In this document: positions 24,251 to 32,388 of the stretch, piece by piece
Layout: each line of letters opens with the position of its first letter
Position numbering within the stretch: the first letter of the stretch is position 1
DNA from: Kuenenia sp039794105
GTDB taxonomy: Bacteria; Planctomycetota; Brocadiia; Brocadiales; Brocadiaceae
Length of the DNA: 64,000 bases
Assembly: GCF_039794105.1 (NCBI RefSeq)
Contig: NZ_JBDIWA010000002.1
Span: 209,392 to 273,391, forward strand
Direction: 5' to 3'
Program-made: the position numbers and the translations under genes
Notes under the pieces: generated by a model
What the model saw: the letters and a program-made list of their open reading frames with translations, nothing else
Databases searched by the model: none
Told to the model about the DNA's origin: nothing

Positions 24251-24913
24251 TTGACAATCAATTTTGAATCTGTACAAAACTCGCCCATAAATATCGATAA
24301 CGCCAGAAAAAAATTACTGCTAGCACTTATAGAAAGATCGTTTAAGTATAATGAAAGGCCTGTTTTCAAGCTTACCTCCGGAAAGACAAGCAATTATTAT
24401 ATTAATTGTAAGGCGACAACCCTTAATCCATCCTCAATGTTGCTTATTGGCAGTCTTTTTTATGAAAAAATCAGACATCTTGACGTAGATGCCATAGGCG
24501 GCCTAACCCATGGCGCTGACCCCATAGCATTTGCAACCTCAATGGTAAGCGCTATGTCAGAAGCCAGAGGCCAGAGGTCAGAGACCGGAGATCAGAGGTC
24601 AGGTCTCAGATCAAAACCAATTCAGGCATTTGTTATAAGGAAGGAAGCCAAATCACACGGGCTTATGAAGGTTATTGAGGGCAATGTGTCGGAAGGCGAT
24701 AAGGTGGTGATTGTGGACGATGTGGTTACCACAGGGGGTTCTACTATTCAGGCCATAGACAGGGCAAGAGAACACAAACTTGAAATTGTTAAGGTAATTG
24801 CGCTTGTAGACAGGCAGGAAGGCGGCAGGGAGAATATAGAAAAGAAAATGGTTATATTTGAATCCCTCTTTACGCGGGATGAATTGATTGGCACTTATAA
24901 AAACAAACCGTAA
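24251..24913 (+). CDS. pyrE: Orotate phosphoribosyltransferase with in-frame insertion
   Basis: 220 residues. Pyrimidine synthesis enzyme: orotate plus PRPP to OMP. FKLTSGKTSNYYINCK (N-terminal Lys/Ser region), VIRKEAKSHGL (catalytic loop Lys) and the PRPP motif VVIVDDVVTTGGST are intact. Between GADPIAFATSMVSAMS and PIQAFVIRKEAK lies an extra SEARGQRSETGDQRSGLRSK-type stretch encoded by an AGGTCAGAG-rich repeat (24560-24614), absent from usual PyrE. TTG start with AAAAGGAG upstream. A 22-codon frame (24186-24254) overlaps the start and may act as a leader. Confidence 0.88.
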   Translation: MTINFESVQNSPINIDNARKKLLLALIERSFKYNERPVFKLTSGKTSNYYINCKATTLNPSSMLLIGSLFYEKIRHLDVDAIGGLTHGADPIAFATSMVSAMSEARGQRSETGDQRSGLRSKPIQAFVIRKEAKSHGLMKVIEGNVSEGDKVVIVDDVVTTGGSTIQAIDRAREHKLEIVKVIALVDRQEGGRENIEKKMVIFESLFTRDELIGTYKNKP

Positions 24914-24998
24914 CCGCCCTTCGGAGTGAGAGATAAAGCCAGAGTGAAAGTTTTCGCTCTCACTCTGGCATTATCTTTATCTCCGACAGGGCGGTTAC
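24910..24998. terminator. Bidirectional terminator-like hairpin between pyrE and ychF
   Basis: A long stem built from GTAACCGCCCT/AGGGCGGTTAC, GAGATAAAG/CTTTATCTC and CCAGAGTGA/TCACTCTGG with a short loop near AAGTTTTCGC. It includes the stop codons of both convergent genes. Confidence 0.75.
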
Positions 24999-26083
24999 AC
25001 ATTAAATCTGAAATGAACGATATCGCCGTCTTTCATGACGTAGTCTTTGCCTTCCAGCCGCAAAAGCCCTTTTTCTTTTATCTTTTGTTCGGAACACAGG
25101 GCGATAAGATCGTTATAATTATAAATTTCCGCACGGATAAAACCCCGCTCGAAATCCGAGTGAATTACCCCTGCCGCCTGAGGCGCTTTTGTGCCTTGAA
25201 GGATAGTCCATGCCCTTATTTCCTTTGGTCCGGCGGTAAAATAGGTAATCAATCCCAGCAATTGGTATGTTTCCCGGATAAGCTTTTCGAGTCCCGATTC
25301 CTGCAGCCCCATTTCTTCGTAATACGACCTTCTTTCGGAAGGTTCCATTTGCGCAATTTCTGATTCGATATCTCCGGAAATTACGACAAACCCGGAGTTT
25401 TCTTTTTTTGAAAACCCGGCAATGGCGTCGATGTATTTTTTGTCCTGTTCTATGTCAAAGATATTTGCCACATATAATACGGGTTTCGACGTGATTAAAT
25501 GCAGGTCTGCAATGTCGGCTTTTTCCTCATCTGTCAAACACAATAACCGTACCGGTACGCCATTGTTCAGGGAGTTTTTCACCTTTTTCAGAACATCAAT
25601 AGTTGCCAGGTTTTTTTTGTCCCCGGTCTTTGCTAGTTTTTCGCTCCTGGTTAATCTTTTATCGACCGTTTCAATATCCGCCAGGATCAGTTCTGTATTA
25701 ATAATGTCGATATCCCTTTCCGGGTGAACACTACCTTCAACATGGATGGTATCGCTTTTTTCAAAACAGCGCACTACATGCAATATGGCATTTACGTTTT
25801 TAATATGTCCCAGAAACTGATTCCCCAGTCCCTCGCCCTTGCTTGCCCCTTTTACCAGCCCTGCAATGTCAACGAATTCAACTATTGTAGGGACAATTTT
25901 TTCCGTTGGTATTATTTCCGCTATTTTATCCAAACGTATATCCGGCACCGATACCACGCCCACATTGGGGTCGATTGTGCAGAAGGGATAATTTGCAGAT
26001 GCTGCCTTGGCAGATGTTAGCGCATTAAAGATGGTAGATTTCCCAACGTTTGGCAAACCTACGATACCACAGTTTAAACCCAT
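24995..26083 (-). CDS. ychF: YchF/OLA1-type P-loop ATPase
   Basis: 362 residues, full length. P-loop GLPNVGKST, switch II DIAGLVKGASKGEGLGNQFL, a helical hairpin insert in the middle and a C-terminal TGS domain (GDIVHFRFNV end). YchF is a conserved ribosome-associated ATPase tied to stress response and translation quality. Stand-alone gene with its 3' end in the shared hairpin with pyrE. Confidence 0.96.
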   Translation of the reverse strand: MGLNCGIVGLPNVGKSTIFNALTSAKAASANYPFCTIDPNVGVVSVPDIRLDKIAEIIPTEKIVPTIVEFVDIAGLVKGASKGEGLGNQFLGHIKNVNAILHVVRCFEKSDTIHVEGSVHPERDIDIINTELILADIETVDKRLTRSEKLAKTGDKKNLATIDVLKKVKNSLNNGVPVRLLCLTDEEKADIADLHLITSKPVLYVANIFDIEQDKKYIDAIAGFSKKENSGFVVISGDIESEIAQMEPSERRSYYEEMGLQESGLEKLIRETYQLLGLITYFTAGPKEIRAWTILQGTKAPQAAGVIHSDFERGFIRAEIYNYNDLIALCSEQKIKEKGLLRLEGKDYVMKDGDIVHFRFNV

Positions 26084-26104
26084 TTTTTATCCCCATTTTT
26101 AAAT

Positions 26105-26131
26105 GTAGAGACGCATGCAATGCGTCTCTAC
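26105..26131. repeat. Palindrome GTAGAGACGC…GCGTCTCTAC, copy 1
   Basis: 27-bp palindrome of the GTAGAGACGC type, 21 bases upstream of the ychF start. A related palindrome with core ACGCCATGGCGT lies at 56026-56053. Similar repeats are dispersed in other bacterial genomes (general knowledge). Confidence 0.7.
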
Positions 26132-26442
26132 AAGAATATTGAAATTCCTGAACGTTGTATTTATTAAAAACATACAATTTGCAAAAGTATATACTACCTG
26201 TAATTTATCCTTTTCGCAAATTTGGATAACTATAGGGACTTTATGGGGTTTTCTCAATAAAAAATTTGAAAATTATCGATATGATAGTTATTTACCGTAG
26301 AAAAGGCGGCTCTTATATTATATTGACAAGAAAATATGCGTGCGTTAAACTTCAACACGAATAAAAAAACGATTATTTATGATTATATCTCCGCCAGATA
26401 TCTGCGTTAAAACTGTTATCGGTTAACCCGTGACGGTATAAT
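26132..26442. other. Upstream region of tonB, no gene
   Basis: 310 bases of AT-rich DNA between the divergent ychF and tonB genes. A TTGACA hexamer at 26323 with a weak TTAAAC 16 bases later may be a promoter for the tonB operon. Confidence 0.4.
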
Positions 26443-27891
26443 ATGTTCATTAAACACCTTTCCGATTTTTATAAAAGATACCTGTTTGCCCTCCTTATTA
26501 TTGTTTCTGTAGCAATCCATGGCCTTTTTTTTTTCTTTTCTCCACATGGAAATCAGTTATTAAGCATCAGGTCGCTCAGAGATAGTTTTGTGCGCGAACC
26601 GGATGAGTTCACAATTACATTTGACCTGGAAAGTAAGGACGATAAAAAAGAACTCACGGCGGCTGAAGTATTGAAGGAAAAAAGCCTATTAGAAAAGGAA
26701 AAGAAGTATAAGACATTTACCGATACTTCTAAAAACAAAGAAGAGGAGGAACCCTCCGCAGAAACGGACAGGATTGGTGAAAAAGGGGCATTCGCAAAAG
26801 GCAAAAACCCGGATGACACAAGTGTGTTTAACAACGAACCATACGCAGGTGGACAATCAAAGGTTCCTTTGCTGGGAAAAGGCGAACAGGGCATTTCCAT
26901 TGAAGACCAGCGGCAAAACCAGGCGCAGAAAACGGTTGAAAAGTCTGGCAGTAAGGAAGAGAGAGTTGTAGAAAACAATGCTGCCAAGGAATCTCGGCAG
27001 GCAGAAAGAAATCCTGCTCTCCAGAAAGAACAAATTGACTCCATAGGTATGCAGCAGGAAAGGGTTGACGTAAAAGAATACAAAAGAGTGCCATCCGCGG
27101 GAAAGGCAAATGAAACCGATAAAACCACTACCCTGACGGATACCGATGGAAAAGAACTGCAGAAACAAACGTTAGCGGCAGAAGCCGGCGTGAGACAGGA
27201 AAGATTCCCCGAGGAAATTTCCCGCCAGGAGGGGATACATGTTCTGGAAGAAACAAGGAATATTAAAAATGCATCAAAAGTGGAAAAAGGTGAGTTGTTA
27301 CCAGAGCCGCAAGAGCTGCAAGGCATAAGGAAAAATGAATTAACAAAAGAAACGGGACAAGAGAGAAAAGACCATGTAATTCCGCCGCCCTCAGGAACAT
27401 ACGGCATTACACAGCAAAATATAAGAGAAACCGCCGCGGAAAGCCAGAAGGTTGTAACAAAAAAGGAGCAGCCCAAGGCCTCCTTTAATGTTGACGCCAA
27501 GGATGAAGGCTCTGGCAATGATCCGGTGTTGTTTGAAGATACGCTGTCGAATGCGGAAATTCCAGGGGCGCCGTCTTTTAACGTTAAACAACACAAGTAT
27601 GCGGCATATTTTAAACATATACGGCAGAGAATATCATTGTATTGGTTTCTGGGATATGGCACACGGGCAGAGATTAAACTGGAAACGAACAAAGACAAGC
27701 CGATTATTATCGAATTTAAAGTGTTGCCAAATGGTGCTATCGAAGGGGTAAAAATTGTGGAGGATGCGGGCAATTTTCAACTTGCCTCGCGTATTGTTTC
27801 TTCGATTAAGAGCGCTTCTCCGCTGGACCCCTTTCCCGCGCACATTAAGGAAACATCTATTGATGTAAGGTTTAATTTTTATTTTTTCTAA
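26443..27891 (+). CDS. TonB-like energy transducer
   Basis: 482 residues. An N-terminal transmembrane helix (YLFALLIIVSVAIHGLFFFF) with the TonB/TolA-type His, a very long low-complexity, charged spacer (residues about 60-370, rich in Glu, Lys, Gln), and a C-terminal TonB domain (RQRISLYWFLGY…VLPNGAIEGVKIVEDAG…ASRIVSSIKSASPLDPFP). About double the usual TonB length, enough to span a wide periplasm. ExbB and ExbD homologs follow, so it likely transmits proton-motive force to outer-membrane receptors. Confidence 0.85.
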   Translation: MFIKHLSDFYKRYLFALLIIVSVAIHGLFFFFSPHGNQLLSIRSLRDSFVREPDEFTITFDLESKDDKKELTAAEVLKEKSLLEKEKKYKTFTDTSKNKEEEEPSAETDRIGEKGAFAKGKNPDDTSVFNNEPYAGGQSKVPLLGKGEQGISIEDQRQNQAQKTVEKSGSKEERVVENNAAKESRQAERNPALQKEQIDSIGMQQERVDVKEYKRVPSAGKANETDKTTTLTDTDGKELQKQTLAAEAGVRQERFPEEISRQEGIHVLEETRNIKNASKVEKGELLPEPQELQGIRKNELTKETGQERKDHVIPPPSGTYGITQQNIRETAAESQKVVTKKEQPKASFNVDAKDEGSGNDPVLFEDTLSNAEIPGAPSFNVKQHKYAAYFKHIRQRISLYWFLGYGTRAEIKLETNKDKPIIIEFKVLPNGAIEGVKIVEDAGNFQLASRIVSSIKSASPLDPFPAHIKETSIDVRFNFYFF

Positions 27892-27927
27892 TTATTCAGA
27901 AAAATACGTAACAGGAGGAATTGTAAT

Positions 27928-28533
27928 TTGGAATGGCTATTGGGAGCAGGACCGATAATGATACCATTATTGGTATGTTCGGTGTTTTCACTCGCAATTA
28001 TTATGGAGCGGTCAATTAATTTAAGAAAGAGCAAGGTGCTCAAACCTGAAATAATACAGACAATAGAAGCAATAAAAAGCCCGAAGGACATACCGTTTGC
28101 AATCTCAAAATGCGAGGTAATAGAAGGCCCTTTTTCTAATCTTTTGCGGCGTATTCTTTCGAACAACCACCTCACGCGGGAAGAAAAGTTTATTGATATC
28201 CAGGCCATGGGAAGGCAGGAAACAAGGGTGCTTGAAAAGCGTCTTTGGCTTTTGGAGGTTATCTCCGCAATCGCTCCCTTGCTGGGGTTGCTGGGTACCG
28301 TATTAGGGCTGGAAGATATTTTCGCCATTATCTCTGAACTGGGTCTTGGACATGCGAAAGCGTTTGCCGGAGGCCTCGCGGTTGCCATACGTACAACGGT
28401 GTTTGGCCTGTGTATTGCAATTCCTTCTTTGGTTGCATATAATTATTTTGACAGGAAGGTGGATGGCTATGTCCGTGAAATAGAAGAATATTCCCTCACC
28501 ATTCTTAACAAGCTTTATCCGCCGGAAGTATAG
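27928..28533 (+). CDS. ExbB/TolQ-type proton channel protein
   Basis: 201 residues of the MotA/TolQ/ExbB family: one N-terminal helix (PIMIPLLVCSVFSLAIIMERSI) and two further helices around IAPLLGLLGTVLGLEDIF and GLAVAIRTTVFGLCIAIPSLVAYNYF, the conserved pore region. TTG start at 27928 behind AGGAGGAATTG. It energises TonB with ExbD. It sits 36 bases after tonB, while the exbD gene is 925 bases away behind a toxin-antitoxin insertion. Confidence 0.88.
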   Translation: MEWLLGAGPIMIPLLVCSVFSLAIIMERSINLRKSKVLKPEIIQTIEAIKSPKDIPFAISKCEVIEGPFSNLLRRILSNNHLTREEKFIDIQAMGRQETRVLEKRLWLLEVISAIAPLLGLLGTVLGLEDIFAIISELGLGHAKAFAGGLAVAIRTTVFGLCIAIPSLVAYNYFDRKVDGYVREIEEYSLTILNKLYPPEV

Positions 28534-28660
28534 AGAAAAGATATTTTTTGTTTGGAGTTATAATAAAGGGGCTTTTCAGAAAAGAATTAAAGGAAGACAA
28601 GACATCGAAAACAAGTTTTAGGAAAAGGATAGATTTTATGAAGTTGCCATTAATTATCGA

Positions 28661-28745
28661 AATTCAATATTCAATGTAAAAGAATAGAGGCAAATGAGCA
28701 ACAATTTGAGAATTGAATATTGAATATTGAATATTGAATATTTTT
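28661..28745. repeat. AT-rich dispersed repeat, copy 1
   Basis: AATTCAATATTCAATGTAAAAGAAT…AGGCAAATGAG.AACAATTTGAGAATTGAA followed by repeated TATTGAA units. The same text recurs at 63694-63825. Confidence 0.7.
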
Positions 28746-28779
28746 CCCTGTCTGCAGAACTTGGGAAAGAGCATTTCGC

Positions 28780-28803
28780 TTTTTCAAAAGACTAAAGTGT
28801 TAC
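28780..28803. mobile_element. Right end of a MITE-like element
   Basis: TTTTTCAAAAGACTAAAGTGTTAC matches the terminal repeat of the elements at 37558, 50882 and 58187. No left end was found within 200 bases, so this copy is partial. Confidence 0.6.
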
Positions 28804-28804
28804 C

Positions 28805-28888
28805 CATATTTTGAATTATCCCGGGGCAAAACGAACAGTGGTTATTCCAGAGTACGAAGAAGTAGACGTAGAAATAATCAAAAACTAA
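28805..28888 (+). pseudogene. HicA-type toxin relic
   Basis: In frame: HILNYPGAKRTVVIPEYEEVDVEIIKN, then TAA at 28886. This matches the centre of the HicA/YcfA RNA-binding fold (catalytic His followed by the RTVVIPxxxEV strand). It is cut on the 5' side by the MITE end at 28803 and on the 3' side by the early stop. An intact HicBA pair starts 26 bases later. Confidence 0.6.
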
Positions 28889-28914
28889 TTTTGTTTTGGA
28901 AAGAGGGCTGACAA

Positions 28915-29109
28915 ATGAAATACCCGGTAGTGGTGCATAAAAGTGAATATGGATATGATGTGCATTGTCCAATCTTCCCTGGCTGCCACAGCCAGGGAGA
29001 TACTTTAGAAGATGCTCTGGAAAACATTAAAGATGCGATTCATACATATTTAACAATGCTTGCCGAGGAAAACAAAGGCGCTATTTATGAGGTAGAGGTA
29101 AATGCCTGA
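28915..29109 (+). CDS. hicB: HicB-type antitoxin
   Basis: 64 residues with the HicB fold: KYPVVVHKSEYGYDVHCPIFPGCHSQGDTLEDALENIKDAIHTYL. The short form, without a C-terminal DNA-binding domain. The stop overlaps the hicA start by one base (TGATG), giving coupled expression of antitoxin and toxin. Placed inside the tonB-exbB-exbD locus. Confidence 0.92.
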   Translation: MKYPVVVHKSEYGYDVHCPIFPGCHSQGDTLEDALENIKDAIHTYLTMLAEENKGAIYEVEVNA

Positions 29110-29318
29110 TGCTATTTACTGATATTTCTTCCGATCGTGCAGTAAATGCATTTTCTAAAGCCGGTTTTAGAATTATTACGCAGGGAAAACATATTGGTAT
29201 GTCAGATGGTAAACGCAAAATAACGATACCACGCCATAAAAGGATTAACCCATATACATTGAAATCAATAATAAAAGATGCTGGTTTGTCTGACGAAGAA
29301 TTCAAAGAGTTAGTCTAA
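29109..29318 (+). CDS. hicA: HicA-type mRNA interferase toxin
   Basis: 69 residues: AFSKAGFRIITQGKHIGMSDGKRKITIPRHKRINPYTLKSIIKDAGLSDEEF is a HicA double-stranded-RNA-binding-like fold, with the catalytic His in QGKHIGM. Cleaves mRNA when free of HicB. Gene order antitoxin-toxin is the reverse of the classic hicAB order but common in this subfamily. Confidence 0.92.
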   Translation: MLFTDISSDRAVNAFSKAGFRIITQGKHIGMSDGKRKITIPRHKRINPYTLKSIIKDAGLSDEEFKELV

Positions 29319-29458
29319 ATAACAAAAGATTTTTTAATTGCATATTAAATAAAAACCCAGGTTAGGCTTGCAACTTTTCAATCTTATTCCCTCCGAATGG
29401 GAATAAATGTGGGCTTCGGGTTGCAAATCCGAAGCCGTAGAAATTTGGTAATTAAACA

Positions 29459-29872
29459 ATGAGATTCAGAGAAAAAACTCCTTCAAAATCATTTATTAAT
29501 CTTACTCCATTGGTGGATATGTTGTTCATTATCCTTTTATTCTTTCTGGTTACCTCAACCTTTATAGATCAGCCGAATATTCAACTGGAACTTCCCACGA
29601 CAAAACACACACCAACCAGCAAAGTAGATGAACAAGTATTAACTATTTCCCGTGACGGAAGATTATTTTTCCAGAATGAACCTGTTGAAAGAAAAAAACT
29701 TATACAGGTATTGAAGAAGGCTTTTTCTCAACAAACGGAAAAGACCCTTGTTTTGCGGGCGGACAAAAATGTTCCCTATGGACTTGTCGTTGACGTAATG
29801 GATGCCGCCAAAGGGGCTGGTCTGAAAAAGATAGTCGCTCCTACTGTTGTTGACCCTGAAAAACAATCATAG
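29459..29872 (+). CDS. ExbD/TolR-type protein
   Basis: 137 residues. One N-terminal transmembrane helix with the proton-carrying Asp in LTPLVDMLFIILLFFLVTSTF, then a periplasmic domain (LVLRADKNVPYGLVVDVMDAAKGAGLKKI). Partner of the ExbB-like protein. A stem GGCTTCGG…CCGAAGCC lies at about 29412-29436, just upstream. Confidence 0.92.
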   Translation: MRFREKTPSKSFINLTPLVDMLFIILLFFLVTSTFIDQPNIQLELPTTKHTPTSKVDEQVLTISRDGRLFFQNEPVERKKLIQVLKKAFSQQTEKTLVLRADKNVPYGLVVDVMDAAKGAGLKKIVAPTVVDPEKQS

Positions 29873-30101
29873 TGGAATTTTGTTTGCGGCTTGTTTCATT
29901 CTATTATAAAATACGCGTGTACTGGTGAGAGGAAACTATCAGCCGGTTAAAAAAGATTGAAGCTGCTGATTTCACAAAGTATCGATATTTTTATCTGTAC
30001 AATCAGTGGTTTCGAAAATTTCTTCTCACGTTGACTTATTTGTGAAGATAAATCGCATAGAAACTATTTAATGAACTTGTCAAACTCAGGAGTATGAAAC
30101 G

Positions 30102-30530
30102 ATGCATAAAAAGAAATTTGTAAAAAGCAAATGCGTAACGTGTAAACAATGCATGATAGAGTGTGCGGTGAGGCATTCATCGTCCCGAAACCTTTATGAC
30201 GCTTTTACTGAAAACCCGAAATCACAGTATCGTTTGCAAGTGTCTATCAGGAAAGATCATCCCTATATGACGGTATGCCAGAATTGCGCAAAACCAAAGT
30301 GCCTGGCGTCCTGTGAATATGGGGCAATTACGAAATATGAGGATGGAAATGTTGTAATTGATACTGCAAAATGTGTCGGGTGTTGGGAGTGTGTAAGCGC
30401 TTGTCCGTTTGGCGCCATTACTAAAAATACAGAACTTAACTACGCTTTTAATTGTGATGATTGCAAGGGATTCGATACGATGGCTTGTGTTGAGGCTTGT
30501 AAAACAGGGGCTCTTGTTTACACAAAATAG
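30102..30530 (+). CDS. Polyferredoxin with four [4Fe-4S] sites
   Basis: 142 residues with 16 cysteines in four clusters: CVTCKQCMIEC, CQNCAKPKCLASC, CVGCWECVSACP and CDDCKG…CVEACKTGA. The arrangement is that of HycB/CooF/DmsB-type electron-transfer subunits. No signal peptide or catalytic subunit is nearby, so its partner is unknown. AGGAG sits 11 bases ahead of the ATG. Confidence 0.88.
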   Translation: MHKKKFVKSKCVTCKQCMIECAVRHSSSRNLYDAFTENPKSQYRLQVSIRKDHPYMTVCQNCAKPKCLASCEYGAITKYEDGNVVIDTAKCVGCWECVSACPFGAITKNTELNYAFNCDDCKGFDTMACVEACKTGALVYTK

Positions 30531-30982
30531 CCTGAATTTATATACAACGCGATAGTTCTGCATTCTTTTTACAGGGGATAAACGGTATCCATTGTTTTTA
30601 GCCCTTTCTTACCCATGCTATAGAGTGGCGTAACAGCTTTTATTATAAAAAGTCCTGCTGCCTCTATTTCCGGCATCGCCGTTTATGTGACCTGTAACTG
30701 GTAAGAATCTTTGTATTGTTAAAACAAAATGCCTTTTGTTATATAACAAAGAGCATTTTCATAACTTCGCTTCCTCATCACCGCGTGTGTTTTCCATTTC
30801 CGTATGTTATACATAGTTTGTTTAATAAGAAATGTGCTAAAAACAAATCGCTTTTCTGCATTTAACGACATGGTTTTGTAGTAGTCTTATCGTTATTATT
30901 TGTTTGAAATTTGTTGTTTTGACCAGGCGCTTTGGTGCTTTTTTTTAATAACAAACAGGGTAATTTAATGTAGCGCTTCCCT
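30531..30982. other. 450-bp spacer without a gene
   Basis: AT-rich with several T-runs, and a TTTTTTTTAA stretch shortly before the glycosyltransferase gene. No frame is supported; it probably holds the promoter and leader of the exopolysaccharide genes. Confidence 0.5.
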
Positions 30983-32386
30983 ATGCTTAAAAAACACAGC
31001 AAATTTTTTGAATCATTGTTGTTGCTTGCCGATTGGTGCGCCCTGTCCGTTTCATGGATAACCGCTTATTATTTACGCTGTTATGCTGAAATTATCCCCG
31101 TATATAAGGGTATCCCTCCTCTCAAAAACTACATCATTTTATTAATTTTTATGATTCCCCTTTGGGGAATTGTATTTAAGACATTTGGTTTATATCGTCC
31201 CCGCCGGGTTTCTACTAAATTATCAGAGATTATAGATATTGTGAAGGCGTCTACTTTTGCAACATTAATGCTCATTTCCCTGACGTTTCTTTTCCGTCAG
31301 GATGAGTTTTCCAGGGTAATATTCCTCTTTTTTTGGATTATTAGCATCGTTTTCCTGTGCTTTACAAGGGTAATATTCAGGAAATTTTTGCGGTTTATAC
31401 GGCATAAAGGCTTTAACCAAAGATACGCATTGGTTGTTGGTACGGAAAAACTGGGACAAGAACTTACAAGCAAATTAAGAAAACATTTGGAACTGGGCAT
31501 ACAGGTAGCTGGATTTGTGTCAGACGATGCAAACGGTATCGGCAAAAAAATAGCCGGAATAGAAGTTATAGGTAAATTTTCTGACATTCGTGATTTAATT
31601 GCCCGGCATAATATTGATATTGTTTTTATCACATTGCCCTTTCATTCACATTACCAATTAAAAGAGGTATTAGAGCATATTGGCGATGAAATGGTTACTA
31701 TCATGGTATTGCCAGATCTTTTTGATTTTGTGACATTACGCGGAAATGTTAGTGAATTTGAGGGCATGCCTCTTATAAGCCTGCGCGATACACCACTTTA
31801 CGGGTGGAGTGTTATTTTGAAGAGGACATTGGATGTTGTTTTTGCCACAATTGTGCTGATCGTAGCAGCCCCAATTATGTTAACAATAGCAATAGGAATT
31901 AAACTCACCTCGGAGGGGCCTGTCTTCTATAAACAGGAAAGGATGGGGTTGGATGGAAGACTTTTTAACCTGCTTAAATTCAGGACGATGTACATAAATG
32001 CGGAAGAACAAACCGGCCCGGTCTGGACAAAGAAAAACGACTCCAGGTGTACTAAAATCGGGAGACTCTTAAGAATGGTAAGTTTAGACGAATTGCCGCA
32101 ATTTTTTAATGTGTTGAGGGGGGATATGAGCATTGTCGGGCCGCGTCCTGAAAGGCCTGTTTTTATAAAGAATTTCAGAAATACCACACCAAAATATATG
32201 TTACGACACAAAATGAAGGCTGGAATTACCGGATGGGCGCAAGTTTGCGGTTTCCGCGGTAATACTTCCCTTGAAAAACGGATAAAATACGATCTATACT
32301 ACATCGAACATTGGTCGATGAAATTTGATTTGAAGATTATCTGGCTTACCTTATGGCGCGGTTTTATCAACAAACATGCCTATTGA
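30983..32386 (+). CDS. Polyprenyl-phosphate glycosyl-1-phosphate transferase, WcaJ-like
   Basis: 467 residues. The N-terminal half has four predicted membrane helices and a nucleotide-binding-like domain (YALVVGTEKLGQELTSKL, about residues 152-250). The C-terminal bacterial sugar transferase domain starts at TPLYGWSVILKRTLDVVFATIVL and carries EGPVFYKQERMGLDGRLFNLLKFRTM, DELPQFFNVLRGDMSIVGPRPERP and GITGWAQVCGFRG. It transfers a sugar-1-phosphate to undecaprenyl phosphate, the first step of exopolysaccharide assembly. It ends 2 bases before the next gene. Confidence 0.93.
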   Translation: MLKKHSKFFESLLLLADWCALSVSWITAYYLRCYAEIIPVYKGIPPLKNYIILLIFMIPLWGIVFKTFGLYRPRRVSTKLSEIIDIVKASTFATLMLISLTFLFRQDEFSRVIFLFFWIISIVFLCFTRVIFRKFLRFIRHKGFNQRYALVVGTEKLGQELTSKLRKHLELGIQVAGFVSDDANGIGKKIAGIEVIGKFSDIRDLIARHNIDIVFITLPFHSHYQLKEVLEHIGDEMVTIMVLPDLFDFVTLRGNVSEFEGMPLISLRDTPLYGWSVILKRTLDVVFATIVLIVAAPIMLTIAIGIKLTSEGPVFYKQERMGLDGRLFNLLKFRTMYINAEEQTGPVWTKKNDSRCTKIGRLLRMVSLDELPQFFNVLRGDMSIVGPRPERPVFIKNFRNTTPKYMLRHKMKAGITGWAQVCGFRGNTSLEKRIKYDLYYIEHWSMKFDLKIIWLTLWRGFINKHAY

Positions 32387-32388
32387 TT

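Noticed and set aside
26553..27773. 406-codon frame opposite the tonB gene
   Set aside because: Antisense shadow of the low-complexity tonB spacer; Ser/Cys/Phe-rich with no domain.
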